NCBI GenBank assembly: GCA_022361535.1 | Contig: JAKSAU010000026.1 | Span: 1-25,598, forward strand | Direction of reading: 5' to 3' | Length of the DNA stretch: 25,598 bases | From: Desulfobacterales bacterium | Lineage (GTDB): Bacteria; Desulfobacterota; Desulfobacteria; Desulfobacterales; Desulfobacteraceae | Shown here: positions 1 to 8,722 of the stretch, one piece after another | Layout of the letters: each line of letters begins with the position of its first letter | Position numbering within the stretch: position 1 is the stretch's first letter | Program-made: the position numbers and the translations under genes | The notes under the pieces: model-generated | What the model was told of the DNA's origin: nothing | The model's database searches: none | Seen by the model: the letters and a program-made list of their open reading frames with translations, nothing else

Positions 1-1020
1 ACCGATACCAGTACCGAATTTGGGTGCCATTGCAGCCATTCGTTTAAGGAAGCCTGTATCCACTGATGACCCGCCATAAGCAACAAATTCAAGGCTGGAC
101 AGATCATAGGTATCATACTCAGGCAGGTTCCATAGCATGCGGAACATGGTGGGGATCTGTCCTAAAGCAGTTACCCGGTGCTTTTGGATGGCCTCAAGGG
201 TATTTTTAGCGTCAAATATCCTGAGCAGAACCGTTGTGCCGCCAAGATACAGTGTGGTCATGAAGGTTTCAGTCACACATCCCACATGGGAAGGGGGCAG
301 GTTAACCAGGCAGACAAATTTTTCTCCTTTAATATCATCACCAAAACCCCTGGACAGGATTTCATTCTGGACGATAATGTTTTCATGGCAAAGCACTGCC
401 GGTTTGGGTTCGCCCGTGGTGCCGGTCGTATAGATAATCAGGCATGGGGTTCGGGTCTGGATATGCTCATAAGCCTTTTTAAGACCGCCGGTAATAAGGT
501 CCTTAAGTTTTAACCAGATCAGCTTTTTTTTGTCCATCATATCCGTGATGGCCTGTGCACCGTCCAACAACTCGCCGGGTTTGGGGTCCGGGGTGAACTG
601 GATCAGATGCGCCACTGACGGGCAGTCCTTTTGTACGGCTCTTCCCACCAGCCTGAAGTCTTTTACCGGGGTTTCACCTAAAAAGAAAAATGCTTTTGGC
701 TGGATTTTATTCACATCCCGAACCACTTCTGATTCCGTAAGTCTTACATCCAGGGGAGCAAAGATGGCGCCAATTTTAAAGCAGGCATACATGAGGATCA
801 TATGCTCAGGTACCAAAACCAGTTGTGTGGCAACACGGTCTCCGTGACCGATTCCCATATCCATTAACTTTAGGGCGAAAAAATCAATAAGCTGGGAAAA
901 TTTTTTGTAAGGTACAGTCTTGCCGTCTTCGAATTGAATCATAGCCGGATGATCCGGTCTTTGGGTTGCCCAGGTGTCAATATAATCGTTTAATCTGGGA
1001 AGCGGCTCAAATGAGGTCAT
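1..1020 (-). CDS. AMP-dependent acyl-CoA synthetase/ligase (C-terminus beyond window)
   Basis: This is an AMP-binding (ANL superfamily) enzyme that would activate a carboxylic acid to its CoA thioester via an acyl-adenylate in the cytoplasm. The frame is open for 340 codons from the ATG at 1018-1020 to the window edge, so about 200 C-terminal residues are missing. The P-loop-like motif IYTTGTTGEPKPAVL lies near residue 210 and is followed by the usual NLPPSHVG and YGGSSV segments, so the N-terminal adenylation core is intact as far as it goes. The start overlaps the stop of the upstream MaoC-like gene as ATGA, and AGGAGAG precedes it. This implies translational coupling and a shared pathway, probably fatty or aromatic acid degradation. 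The chain-length or aryl specificity cannot be read from this part. The family call is firm and the substrate is unknown. Confidence 0.93.
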   Translation of the reverse strand, partial: MTSFEPLPRLNDYIDTWATQRPDHPAMIQFEDGKTVPYKKFSQLIDFFALKLMDMGIGHGDRVATQLVLVPEHMILMYACFKIGAIFAPLDVRLTESEVVRDVNKIQPKAFFFLGETPVKDFRLVGRAVQKDCPSVAHLIQFTPDPKPGELLDGAQAITDMMDKKKLIWLKLKDLITGGLKKAYEHIQTRTPCLIIYTTGTTGEPKPAVLCHENIIVQNEILSRGFGDDIKGEKFVCLVNLPPSHVGCVTETFMTTLYLGGTTVLLRIFDAKNTLEAIQKHRVTALGQIPTMFRMLWNLPEYDTYDLSSLEFVAYGGSSVDTGFLKRMAAMAPKFGTGIG

Positions 1021-1901
1021 ACACTCTCCTTTTGGATTTTCATATATCCGTTGCGAATGGCTTTTTTGTTCGACGCATTGATAACTTCAAAGAAAATGTG
1101 TGTGAATTCTTTTTTCTGCCTTGTTTCAAGGCAGCAGATTTCAATATCCGTTCCCGGTTCTACCATGCCTGTAAACGTGCAGGCGATTTCTTTTACCGCC
1201 TCCGGGTTGCCATCAGCCTGATTGTTGACAAGTTCTCTGACGGCAAGGCCTAAAGTTGCCGTTCCCTGGAGCAGGATACCGGGCAGGCCTACATCACGGG
1301 CAAATTTAGGCGAGGTGTGGATGGGAAACTCAATATCGGCACATGCATCGTAGATATACGGGGTCAGTGGATCTATTTCCAACAGGCAGGTCCAGGCCGT
1401 TGGAACGGCAGGGTCGTTTTCCGGGATTTGGGGCAGCGGGTCGACTGTCATTTCCCCGTCGCAGTCTACTCCCCTGAGCATGGCTCCGATATATTCGGTA
1501 AATACAGGGTTGCTGGAACCGTCCTTTGCATCGAGCCGGATTATCGCATGAGTGCCTGCACGATGAGGTGTAATGGAGACGATTTTCCCGTCCAGGGATA
1601 TATGATCGCCTGGACGGACCAGGCGGTGTATTACAAGGTGTTCGGTATAATGGACCTGGGTAAACAATACTTCTTTGGGAAACTCATCCAACAGAATAAA
1701 ATCGCCTAATTGGCTGAGCACAGGCCAGGTGATTGACACAGGAAATGTGGGCGGAGCCGCGACACCTTGTGCCCGAATATCATCAAAATAAATGGGGTTG
1801 TTATCATTGAGTCCGGCAGCAAAATTTACAGTCTGGCGCTGGGACACCTCGGTCTGATAATTTTTAAGCCGGGTACCGGCCAATTGGCTGTTCAGCTTCA
1901 T
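1017..1901 (-). CDS. MaoC-like double hot-dog acyl-CoA hydratase/dehydratase
   Basis: This 294-residue protein looks like a two-hot-dog MaoC-family enoyl-CoA hydratase or thioester dehydratase. The N-terminal half has the NDNNPIYFDD and APPTFPVSITWPV segments of the MaoC N-terminal domain. The C-terminal half (about 175-290) has the hydratase-2-like stretch D189-IEFPI-H195, followed by SPKFARDVGLPGILLQG. The catalytic-type Asp and His are both present, but the Asp is six residues before the His instead of five as in the classical GDxNPxH motif, and the usual HG is QG. It may therefore belong to a divergent subfamily. It is the first gene of an operon with the acyl-CoA ligase at 1-1020 (4-bp overlap). 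A purine-rich AAAGAGAGAGA precedes the ATG at 1899-1901. The substrate is not determinable. Confidence 0.88.
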   Translation of the reverse strand: MKLNSQLAGTRLKNYQTEVSQRQTVNFAAGLNDNNPIYFDDIRAQGVAAPPTFPVSITWPVLSQLGDFILLDEFPKEVLFTQVHYTEHLVIHRLVRPGDHISLDGKIVSITPHRAGTHAIIRLDAKDGSSNPVFTEYIGAMLRGVDCDGEMTVDPLPQIPENDPAVPTAWTCLLEIDPLTPYIYDACADIEFPIHTSPKFARDVGLPGILLQGTATLGLAVRELVNNQADGNPEAVKEIACTFTGMVEPGTDIEICCLETRQKKEFTHIFFEVINASNKKAIRNGYMKIQKESV

Positions 1902-1955
1902 GGTCTCTCTCTTTATGCTTTATCTTTTGGGGTGATTCTTGCTGTTCTTAGCCAA

Positions 1956-1984
1956 GATAGACCATAGTCTCCGAGGATTGTCAA
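1956..1984 (-). promoter_or_regulatory. candidate sigma-70 promoter for MaoC/acyl-CoA ligase operon
   Basis: On the minus strand a perfect -35 TTGACA (complement of 1979-1984) is followed after 17 bp by TCTATC (1956-1961), which matches the -10 consensus at only three of six positions. It lies 55 bp upstream of the MaoC start and directly after the T-tract of the preceding operon's terminator, which is a sensible place for a promoter. The weak -10 suggests it may need an activator. Confidence 0.45.
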
Positions 1985-2028
1985 AATAAAAAAGGGACCG
2001 TGCAAAAGAATCAACACGGCCCCTTTTT
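1985..2028 (-). terminator. intrinsic terminator of the six-gene exported-protein operon
   Basis: The arms at 1989-2002 and 2015-2028 pair over 14 positions with one mismatch (AAAAAGGG-CCGTG type) around a 12-nt loop. On the minus strand the hairpin is followed by TTTTTTATTTT. It begins 19 bp after the stop codon of the last operon gene (2047). The A-tract on the other side could make it bidirectional, but no plus-strand gene ends here. Confidence 0.88.
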
Positions 2029-2046
2029 AAGTTTTATATTATAGGA

Positions 2047-4014
2047 CTATTCCAACAGGCTTTGCAGTTTTTCAATGAGCATTTCGCCAGGGGCACAATA
2101 AATGTAATCTCCATCCACCCGGTTCCAGCCATCGCTTTTTATTTTACCTATTTTCTTAGTGTGGTAGATCAAACGATAGTCCAGATCGTCTCGATCCGTA
2201 TCCTGGTAAATTACCTTTGAGACCACGGGTTCACCGACTCCTGGGGACAGGGCAAATCCTTTTTTATCAATGTATTGTTTGCCAAAACGTTTGTATCTGA
2301 GTTCCACGCTGACACGGGCGACACCCAGTTCCTCCAGTTCATCAAGGTCGGCTTCTGCCTCTATGGTCACCGGCTGTATGGGGGCGGTAAGATCCACGGT
2401 CATCAATTCCCCTTTTTTCCAAACCGGCTTTGCAGGGTAAAGATGGCCGCCTCTCAGGCTCCATTGGACCGCATAATCATAAATCTGCTCATCATCCCCC
2501 ATACGGGCATAGGAAAGCATGGCTGTCTGGCCGTTTTCCTCCAGGTATTTTTTGTCAATGGTCAGTTCGTCGATAAATGGACGTTGATCTTTTCTGGGCA
2601 CCCTGACCTGCACAGTGGCATAGTTGACCATCTGCTCGAAAATATCATAGGCGGTCAGACCGATGACAAAGCGCAGTTCCCGACGTTGAAAAAAGGGATC
2701 ATCCAGGTTGACTTCCGTTACCAGCTTGGGGTTATCTTTGTATTTGGCATACCAGGTACCCACGTTGCCTGTCATGGTGTGGTGTTCGTATCTGGCGATT
2801 ACTTTTTTCAGATTCAGGGTCTGGGTTGAGGTGCGCTTGATCTCCTTTCTTTGAAAGACCGTATACTTATAGTTCCTTGCCTTTGCAGCATTTTTCCTGC
2901 GTTGTTCCTCTGCTGCTTTGTCGGATTCGGAATCGCCTTCATCACTGAGTTCCTCGTCCGTAGGCTCACCCAGGCGGTTTTGCATGTCAAAGAAGGATTC
3001 CAGAACAATTTTATGGAGTCCGCTTTCAACTATTTCCTTGTCTGCATCCGGTACGTGCTGGACATAGTCAAAGGTGACCACACCTGTTTCTGTAAGGAAA
3101 TCAAGTGCCCTGGTCTGCTCTTCCTCTGTGAGGGTGGTTGTTTTTTTGGTGCTGATGTTAAGTGGGTTATACCATTTAGGGTTCCAATACCGTTTGGTCT
3201 TGACCTTTTTCTCCCTGGTTTCCGTATATTCCTTTTCTATCTCATGGTATTTGTCATAATTGATTTTTACCTGCACATCATAGGCCGGCAGCTTAACCAC
3301 GTATTTGAGGTCAAAGACCACGGAGATATCTGTTGTGGGCTGCTCCAGGCTCTTGGCAAGAAGCGTTGCACCGTATGCATCCAGGCGGGCGGCAACCGCA
3401 ACTTTCTGGCCTTCCATGACCGGTGCTTTACCTGAGGTGACCAGCGTTGAGGTAAAGCCTTTATCTGTCAATGTGGCTGAAACGACATTAAACGAGTTGC
3501 CTTCAGCACCTGTTTCAAGGGGAACTGCCCCTTTTAATTTTGCCCCTTTGACCTCTTTTTTGAGCAGTTTTGCCACTTCCTTTTGTTGCTTTTTATCCAA
3601 TCCGTATTCCACTAGAAAATGGATGATGGCACCTTCAGTACCACCGTCTGCCTTGGATTTATCCGTGACAAACCGGACCATGGAAAATTTCGGGGTCCCG
3701 TCTTTATCACGTGATACCTTGGGATCGGCAGGAAGATAGTAGTAATTTTTTGATTGTTTAGCAGGGTCTTTTGTGGCTGCAGGAAAGCAGCGTACCGTTG
3801 TCCCGTCCTTGAGTTTTAAATCCACGTGGCGGCCGTAGCGGATGCCGCCCACTTCTTTTACCGCACCTGCAGATGGAATGGTCAAGGTGGGTTTAAGCTG
3901 GGCCGGCTTAAACTGTTTCATGTACATCATCTGAGGGGTGTTGCCAAAGGCAGCAGTCGAAAAACCCAGTACCAGAGCAGTAACTGCCAGGGCAATCATT
4001 CGAAAGACGTTCAT
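2047..4014 (-). CDS. OrfF: exported three-module protein of unknown function (YYLP family)
   Basis: I do not recognise this 655-residue protein. It has a clear Sec signal peptide (residues 1 to about 24, ending STAAFG), so it acts in the periplasm or beyond. NYYYLP lies at 90-95, followed by a beta-rich stretch, a charged helix, and the motif GKAPVMEGQKVAV. A middle module (about 300-400) contains an acidic, Glu/Ser/Lys-rich insert. A C-terminal module begins with VNLDDPFFQRREL (about 433-445) and continues as beta-rich sequence with WSLRGG to the end. The same order of motifs is found in OrfE (4068-5837) and OrfD (5858-8698), so the three are paralogs. Its N-terminal segment KPAQLKP also resembles OrfB. 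A strong AGGAGG sits 6 bp before the ATG. It is the last gene of the operon, 53 bp after OrfE. The coding call is certain; no function can be assigned. Confidence 0.93.
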   Translation of the reverse strand: MNVFRMIALAVTALVLGFSTAAFGNTPQMMYMKQFKPAQLKPTLTIPSAGAVKEVGGIRYGRHVDLKLKDGTTVRCFPAATKDPAKQSKNYYYLPADPKVSRDKDGTPKFSMVRFVTDKSKADGGTEGAIIHFLVEYGLDKKQQKEVAKLLKKEVKGAKLKGAVPLETGAEGNSFNVVSATLTDKGFTSTLVTSGKAPVMEGQKVAVAARLDAYGATLLAKSLEQPTTDISVVFDLKYVVKLPAYDVQVKINYDKYHEIEKEYTETREKKVKTKRYWNPKWYNPLNISTKKTTTLTEEEQTRALDFLTETGVVTFDYVQHVPDADKEIVESGLHKIVLESFFDMQNRLGEPTDEELSDEGDSESDKAAEEQRRKNAAKARNYKYTVFQRKEIKRTSTQTLNLKKVIARYEHHTMTGNVGTWYAKYKDNPKLVTEVNLDDPFFQRRELRFVIGLTAYDIFEQMVNYATVQVRVPRKDQRPFIDELTIDKKYLEENGQTAMLSYARMGDDEQIYDYAVQWSLRGGHLYPAKPVWKKGELMTVDLTAPIQPVTIEAEADLDELEELGVARVSVELRYKRFGKQYIDKKGFALSPGVGEPVVSKVIYQDTDRDDLDYRLIYHTKKIGKIKSDGWNRVDGDYIYCAPGEMLIEKLQSLLE

Positions 4015-4067
4015 AGTTTCCTCCTTATATACAAAAAATGGACTTCATATTGGGTTGATTCTCTTAG

Positions 4068-5837
4068 TTAAAATCCCGGTGGGGATAAGACCAGGTAAGT
4101 ATCGTCGAGGTCTATCCATTCCCCTTTGTCAGGTTTGCCCTGCATGGGATACCAGTTAACCCGGTATTTAATCTGGGCTTTGGGATCATGAAAAAGAATC
4201 TGGGTGGCTACGGATTCTGCATCCGTAGCCCGCATGACTGCGAACCGTTCCTTTTTCTCTTTGCCGAAAATGCTGTATGCAACCTCCAGGGTGGCGCTGC
4301 GCATACCGGCATCTTCGAATAGAAACCGGTCTGCATCGATTTCAAGTTCCAGCCGATCTAAAGGCGGAGCCAGGGTAACAATAGGATCACTGCTGTCCAG
4401 CCATGCGTCCGGTTCCGATGGGGTACTGACCTTGTGCCTGCCCTGGATGGACCAGATCGTCCTGTATCCATATTTAAGCCAGTCTGACCCGGCCTGGCCC
4501 AACCGGGCGTATTTCCAGGATTTGCTCAGTTGTCCTTCGCGAATATCCTCGCGTGTAAAGACAAGTTCGCCAGTGGCATCGGCCTGCCCTTTATACTGCT
4601 TGCGGACCGAAACGCCTGCGTAGTTCATTATTTTTTCAAAAGCATTGGCATATTCCCCGTCAATTCTGAAAAAAAGCTCCCGTTTCTGGAATGCAGGGTC
4701 AGCCAAATTGACCACCCGAAACATGTCCGGGTTGTCTCCAAAGGCCTCAAACAGTCCTGATATATTGCCAGCCGTATCCACAGGCACCTTGATAACGGCT
4801 CGCCGGTTTAAATTGATGGAAAATACAGCACGGTTGATATCTTCCCTGTTTTTGAGAACGTACTGGTTGTCGGTAAAATATTTTTGGTTCCCTGTAGAAG
4901 TGAACAGTTTAGCCAGCCAGCCTTTTTTCTGGCGTCCTTTAATCTGCCCTGCCTCAACTGCTTTTTCTTTCTCCGGAATGGCAGTAAAGCCTGTTTTCTG
5001 GTCAAAGATGATGTCGGTCAATTTACCGGTAACCAGATCTACCAAAGACTGCATGGCTTTATTGGCAGAGTCTTCAGGCAGTCGGTCCATGACATCCACC
5101 TGTATATCTCCGGTGCGCACCAGCTCGTCCACGATATCTCTGACCTGGCGCCTGGTATACCCGTACTGGCGGTTATTCAGTTTGGAAAAATGGGTATAAA
5201 CGGTAGACACCTCGGCATGGACCTTGGCCTGGAATGAGGGCAGACTTGCTTCATAGTAGGTGCGAAGTGCCACTGATACGTCGGATGTGGGTTTTTGCAT
5301 TGATTCCCACAGCAGGGTGGCGCCGTGCGGGGAGAGTGTGGCAGCCACAGCCGCTTTAGATCCCGGTGTGACAGGTGCCCTGCCACTGGAAATAATGCTG
5401 GTGGTAAATTTATCATTGGTCAGGGTACCGGAGATAATTGAAAAACTGCCCTCCTCTTCTTGTTTTAATGGCACAGGCCCGGCCAGTCTGGCGTCAGATT
5501 TGATTTTCTTTAATCCGTCTTCCAGTTCGGCCAGCTCATCTTCTGGCAGAGCCAGGGATATCAACATATGGAAAAGGCCGCCGCTGGTGTCGCCTTCAGG
5601 GTCTACAAATTTGATGACAGACAACTCAAGGCCGCCGTCTTTGCGTACTGAAACTCTGGGAGCAGGGGGCAGGTAATAATAATTTTTAGGGTCTTTGGCA
5701 TCCTGGAGAAGCAAAACACCGTTAACCTGAAGGCGGCCTGCCTCATAATTGACCAATGCATCTGCCGTAACAGGTAGGCAGATCAGTCCTGCAGCCAGAA
5801 GACATCCCGTAATTGTTTTGTACACAGAAACGATCAT
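4068..5837 (-). CDS. OrfE: exported three-module protein of unknown function (YYLP family)
   Basis: This 589-residue exported paralog of OrfF and OrfD has a signal peptide at 1 to about 27 (ending VTADA). The N-module has NYYYLP at 52-57 and the motif GRAPVTPGSKAAV, then GATLLWESMQKPTSDVSV. A middle module has the recurring pattern of two helices around a short strand (DIVDELVRTGDIQVDV). The C-module has VNLADPAFQKREL at about 375-387, then NYAGVSVRK and a beta-rich tail ending in VLSPPGF. It has the shortest linkers of the three paralogs, so it is probably closest to the minimal form of the family. AGGAGGT lies 13 bp from the chosen ATG, which is long; an in-frame ATT three codons upstream is closer but an unlikely start. 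The gene follows OrfD after 20 bp. Function is unknown. Confidence 0.93.
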   Translation of the reverse strand: MIVSVYKTITGCLLAAGLICLPVTADALVNYEAGRLQVNGVLLLQDAKDPKNYYYLPPAPRVSVRKDGGLELSVIKFVDPEGDTSGGLFHMLISLALPEDELAELEDGLKKIKSDARLAGPVPLKQEEEGSFSIISGTLTNDKFTTSIISSGRAPVTPGSKAAVAATLSPHGATLLWESMQKPTSDVSVALRTYYEASLPSFQAKVHAEVSTVYTHFSKLNNRQYGYTRRQVRDIVDELVRTGDIQVDVMDRLPEDSANKAMQSLVDLVTGKLTDIIFDQKTGFTAIPEKEKAVEAGQIKGRQKKGWLAKLFTSTGNQKYFTDNQYVLKNREDINRAVFSINLNRRAVIKVPVDTAGNISGLFEAFGDNPDMFRVVNLADPAFQKRELFFRIDGEYANAFEKIMNYAGVSVRKQYKGQADATGELVFTREDIREGQLSKSWKYARLGQAGSDWLKYGYRTIWSIQGRHKVSTPSEPDAWLDSSDPIVTLAPPLDRLELEIDADRFLFEDAGMRSATLEVAYSIFGKEKKERFAVMRATDAESVATQILFHDPKAQIKYRVNWYPMQGKPDKGEWIDLDDTYLVLSPPGF

Positions 5838-5857
5838 GATATTAATGCTTACCTCCT

Positions 5858-8698
5858 TTATGGCAGTTCATCCCAGTATAGAATATCACCGTCCAGGTTT
5901 TGAACTGGTGATTCAAGTGTTTTACCGCCTTTAAGAAACCACTTAATGCCCACCTGGACCTGATCGTCAGCATTGCCCTGGGGTACTTCCAGATGAAGGG
6001 CCGGTGCCGGTCCCAGATTTTTGATGGTGGCCTGGGTGGCAATGGGTTTACCCTGTATGGTTGAGTTAACTGTGACAACCGCATGGCGCACACCTGCCTG
6101 TTGTAACGCGTCGCCTTCACCTTCGATGGTCAGCCCTTTGTAGCGGTATGGCGGATTTAAAGAGAGCATGGGGCTGCTTCCTTCTTTCCAGTCAGACCGG
6201 ATTTCAAGCCCACCGTGAAATGACCATACAACCTGGTATTCGTATGTCAGCCATTGCTCCCTGTCCGTATCAGACTTATACCCATAGTTTAAGCTGAAGG
6301 CATTTGCGCTTTTATTGAATGATTCTGGTGTGATAACCACCTCATCAGTTGAGATGTCCCCTGACTGGTGAGTCTTTTTCATTTTTACCGTGACAAAGTT
6401 CATGTACTTGGTAAATGTTGCTGTATCCTGTCCGTCCAAAGTGACCATGATTTCGCGTTGCTTGAAAACAGGGTCGTCAATGGTGACGGCCCTGAATACT
6501 CTTGAGTCACTGTGATACCTGGAGTACAGGCCACCTATATTTTCAGCCATAGGAAAGCTTTGCTTTTCAGTCCTGTAATGATTCATTTCATATACCATTT
6601 TGCCGGACCGCTTGATGTTTTTGAGTCTAAATGAGGCCACAAGAGAAAACCCGGGTGTGTTTTTAGCCGCGGTTCTGGCAGCCGAAGATGCTGCAGACGG
6701 TTTTTTACCCTGCGACTTGGCAGGTTTACCGGCTGTTTTTGGCTTGGCACCGGAAGTCGGTGAAGTTTTTCTTTGTGTTGTTTTTGGCGGGGTTCCCCCG
6801 GATGGTTTTTTAACCGTGGAAGGGCTGGTTTTAGGCGGTGTCTCTGTATTTTTCACCTGGTTTTCTGTGACATCAATGTCTGCAAGAGGCTTTTCCTTTT
6901 TCTGGTTTTCCAAGGCCAGGCGACGGTTCAAAGACCTGATCCGGCCTTCCACTTCCTTTTTTCTTGAACCGGTGGGCGCATAAAGTGATAGATAATGTTC
7001 ATATGCGTCTATCGCTTCCAGGGTTTTGTCAGGATCGTAACCGGATTTGACCGCTTCGTTATCCAGCTTTCTGGCCCGGTTATATGCGTCAGCCGCATTA
7101 TCTGCCATATGGAGTTCAAAATCGGAATCTAATTTGGGTGATTGCTCGTCATTTTTAACCTCTTCCTTGTCAGGTGATTGGCTGTCTTGTTCATCAGGCA
7201 GCGGAGGCAGCTTGGGAGCCGTATCTGTGCCGGGTGATTTTTTCTTGCTGCTTGATGATGTCTTCTGAGTTCTGGCGGGCTTTTGAGCTGTTTTATTGCC
7301 CTGGGTTTTAGGTGTGGTTTGGCTCCCTGCCATTTCTTTTTCGATTTGGTGTTGAAAATTAAGACATTCCTGGGTGTGGCAGCAGCACTTAAACCATTCT
7401 AGGGCATTATCAGTCTCATAGTCACTGTACAGCAGGCGCCCTATTTTGTAGCGTAGGCTCGGGGCCGGAAGGGTGGTTCCTGTCATGCTTTTGTACTGGT
7501 TTAAATATCTTCTGTAAAAGACAACCGCACCTTTGAGATCATTTTGTTTTTCCAGCTGCTTTGCTGTGTTATAGCTTGCCATCAGCTCGGCCAATTGATC
7601 ATTGGTCAGCGGTTCTGCATATTTTTCAGTCAGTCCCTGGGGGGATACGATGAGTTCAGCCGCATGGGCATGGGGTAATGCTGCATTGATGACAAACGCC
7701 ATCATTTGTCTGAACCCTGGAGATTTCAGGTTAAGGGAACTTCGTCTTGTTGACCCTCTGCGTCTGGTTCCCTTTGTACTCTTGATCATGTCTATGGCTT
7801 TATTCAGATTGGAATAGCTGTCTTTTTCTGCGGCCATTTTTGACAATTCATCCACAGGAGCAGGATCAAACATGACCTGGAGAAGTTTGGCATGGGCACT
7901 TTGAACAATTTTATCCATGTTGGCATTTTGGCCCTTGGTGGTAATTTTTATGGCACCGTTTTGGCGAAGTTCCTGAAACAACATATCCACGTCCGCCCCG
8001 AACCAGGAATACTTGAATCCTGCTTTGAGCCGTTTGTGTTTTGATATACGAGACCAATCTGCCTCGATTTTGGCCATGTAAGGCTCGCGGACGCCTGCGA
8101 ATTCCATGTCAAAGACCATGGTGATGTCCGGGGTGTCTGTTTTGAAGGATTCCCATAATACCTCTGCCCCTTCCCTGGATAGAGCCATTGATACAGCTGT
8201 TTTCTGGCCTTCCATGAGCGGGGCTTTGCCTATGGCAACTGTGCGAACCAAATGGACCTGGTCTTTGGTAAAGGAGGTGGTTAATGCAAAACTGCCCCTT
8301 CTATAAATGATGGGGCCGTCAATCCTGGCTTCGGGATAGTCTTCCTGGAGCTGACGTTCTGCATTCCTGACTCTGTCTTTGCTGACTCCGTATGTGACCA
8401 GGAAATGGAGAATACCGCCGCCTTGTGCGGCATTTGTGCCGGCTTTGCCTTGTTTGTTGGTTCGGCTGTACTTCATGAAAGAAAACTGGGGTTTGCCGTT
8501 TTTGGTTGCCAGCCTGGGCTGGTCAGGAAGATAATACCAGATGTTTGGGTCTTTGAATGACTGGTAACAGGTCAGGCCATCTACTGTTTTCGTCTTGTCC
8601 AGGTTAACCTCCTGGGCATGAGCGGTGCTCAAAGACCAGATGATGGTTAAAAAGAGCAAGCCGACCATTTTGAGGGTAGCGTTAAATTTGAGTATCAT
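5858..8698 (-). CDS. OrfD: large exported YYLP-family protein with inserted TPR-like and Lys/Pro-rich regions
   Basis: This 946-residue exported protein has the OrfE/OrfF architecture expanded by an insert of about 330 residues. The signal peptide is 1-28 (ending STAHA). The N-module has WYYLP at 54-58, GKAPLMEGQKTAV and GAEVLWESF. A middle module carries a basic KGTRRRGSTRR patch. From about 365 to 455 there is a TPR-like helical segment (SYNTAKQLEKQNDLKGAVVF) ending in a cysteine cluster CCCHTQEC. A low-complexity Lys/Ser/Pro/Thr linker follows, then a second TPR-like segment (about 535-610) and a second Lys/Pro/Thr linker (about 610-695). The C-module has VTIDDPVFKQREI at about 738-750. 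The TPR-like parts suggest a protein-docking subunit (inference). AAGGAGT lies 6 bp before the ATG. It is 24 bp downstream of OrfC. Function is unknown. Confidence 0.92.
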   Translation of the reverse strand: MILKFNATLKMVGLLFLTIIWSLSTAHAQEVNLDKTKTVDGLTCYQSFKDPNIWYYLPDQPRLATKNGKPQFSFMKYSRTNKQGKAGTNAAQGGGILHFLVTYGVSKDRVRNAERQLQEDYPEARIDGPIIYRRGSFALTTSFTKDQVHLVRTVAIGKAPLMEGQKTAVSMALSREGAEVLWESFKTDTPDITMVFDMEFAGVREPYMAKIEADWSRISKHKRLKAGFKYSWFGADVDMLFQELRQNGAIKITTKGQNANMDKIVQSAHAKLLQVMFDPAPVDELSKMAAEKDSYSNLNKAIDMIKSTKGTRRRGSTRRSSLNLKSPGFRQMMAFVINAALPHAHAAELIVSPQGLTEKYAEPLTNDQLAELMASYNTAKQLEKQNDLKGAVVFYRRYLNQYKSMTGTTLPAPSLRYKIGRLLYSDYETDNALEWFKCCCHTQECLNFQHQIEKEMAGSQTTPKTQGNKTAQKPARTQKTSSSSKKKSPGTDTAPKLPPLPDEQDSQSPDKEEVKNDEQSPKLDSDFELHMADNAADAYNRARKLDNEAVKSGYDPDKTLEAIDAYEHYLSLYAPTGSRKKEVEGRIRSLNRRLALENQKKEKPLADIDVTENQVKNTETPPKTSPSTVKKPSGGTPPKTTQRKTSPTSGAKPKTAGKPAKSQGKKPSAASSAARTAAKNTPGFSLVASFRLKNIKRSGKMVYEMNHYRTEKQSFPMAENIGGLYSRYHSDSRVFRAVTIDDPVFKQREIMVTLDGQDTATFTKYMNFVTVKMKKTHQSGDISTDEVVITPESFNKSANAFSLNYGYKSDTDREQWLTYEYQVVWSFHGGLEIRSDWKEGSSPMLSLNPPYRYKGLTIEGEGDALQQAGVRHAVVTVNSTIQGKPIATQATIKNLGPAPALHLEVPQGNADDQVQVGIKWFLKGGKTLESPVQNLDGDILYWDELP

Positions 8699-8722
8699 GA
8701 AGCACTCCTTTTCCCGAACGGG

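Noticed and set aside
2275..3435. Two long plus-strand open frames (184 and 194 codons) antisense to OrfF.
   Set aside because: No ribosome binding site, composition unlike a folded protein, and they lie wholly opposite a well-supported gene; they are shadows of its codon bias.
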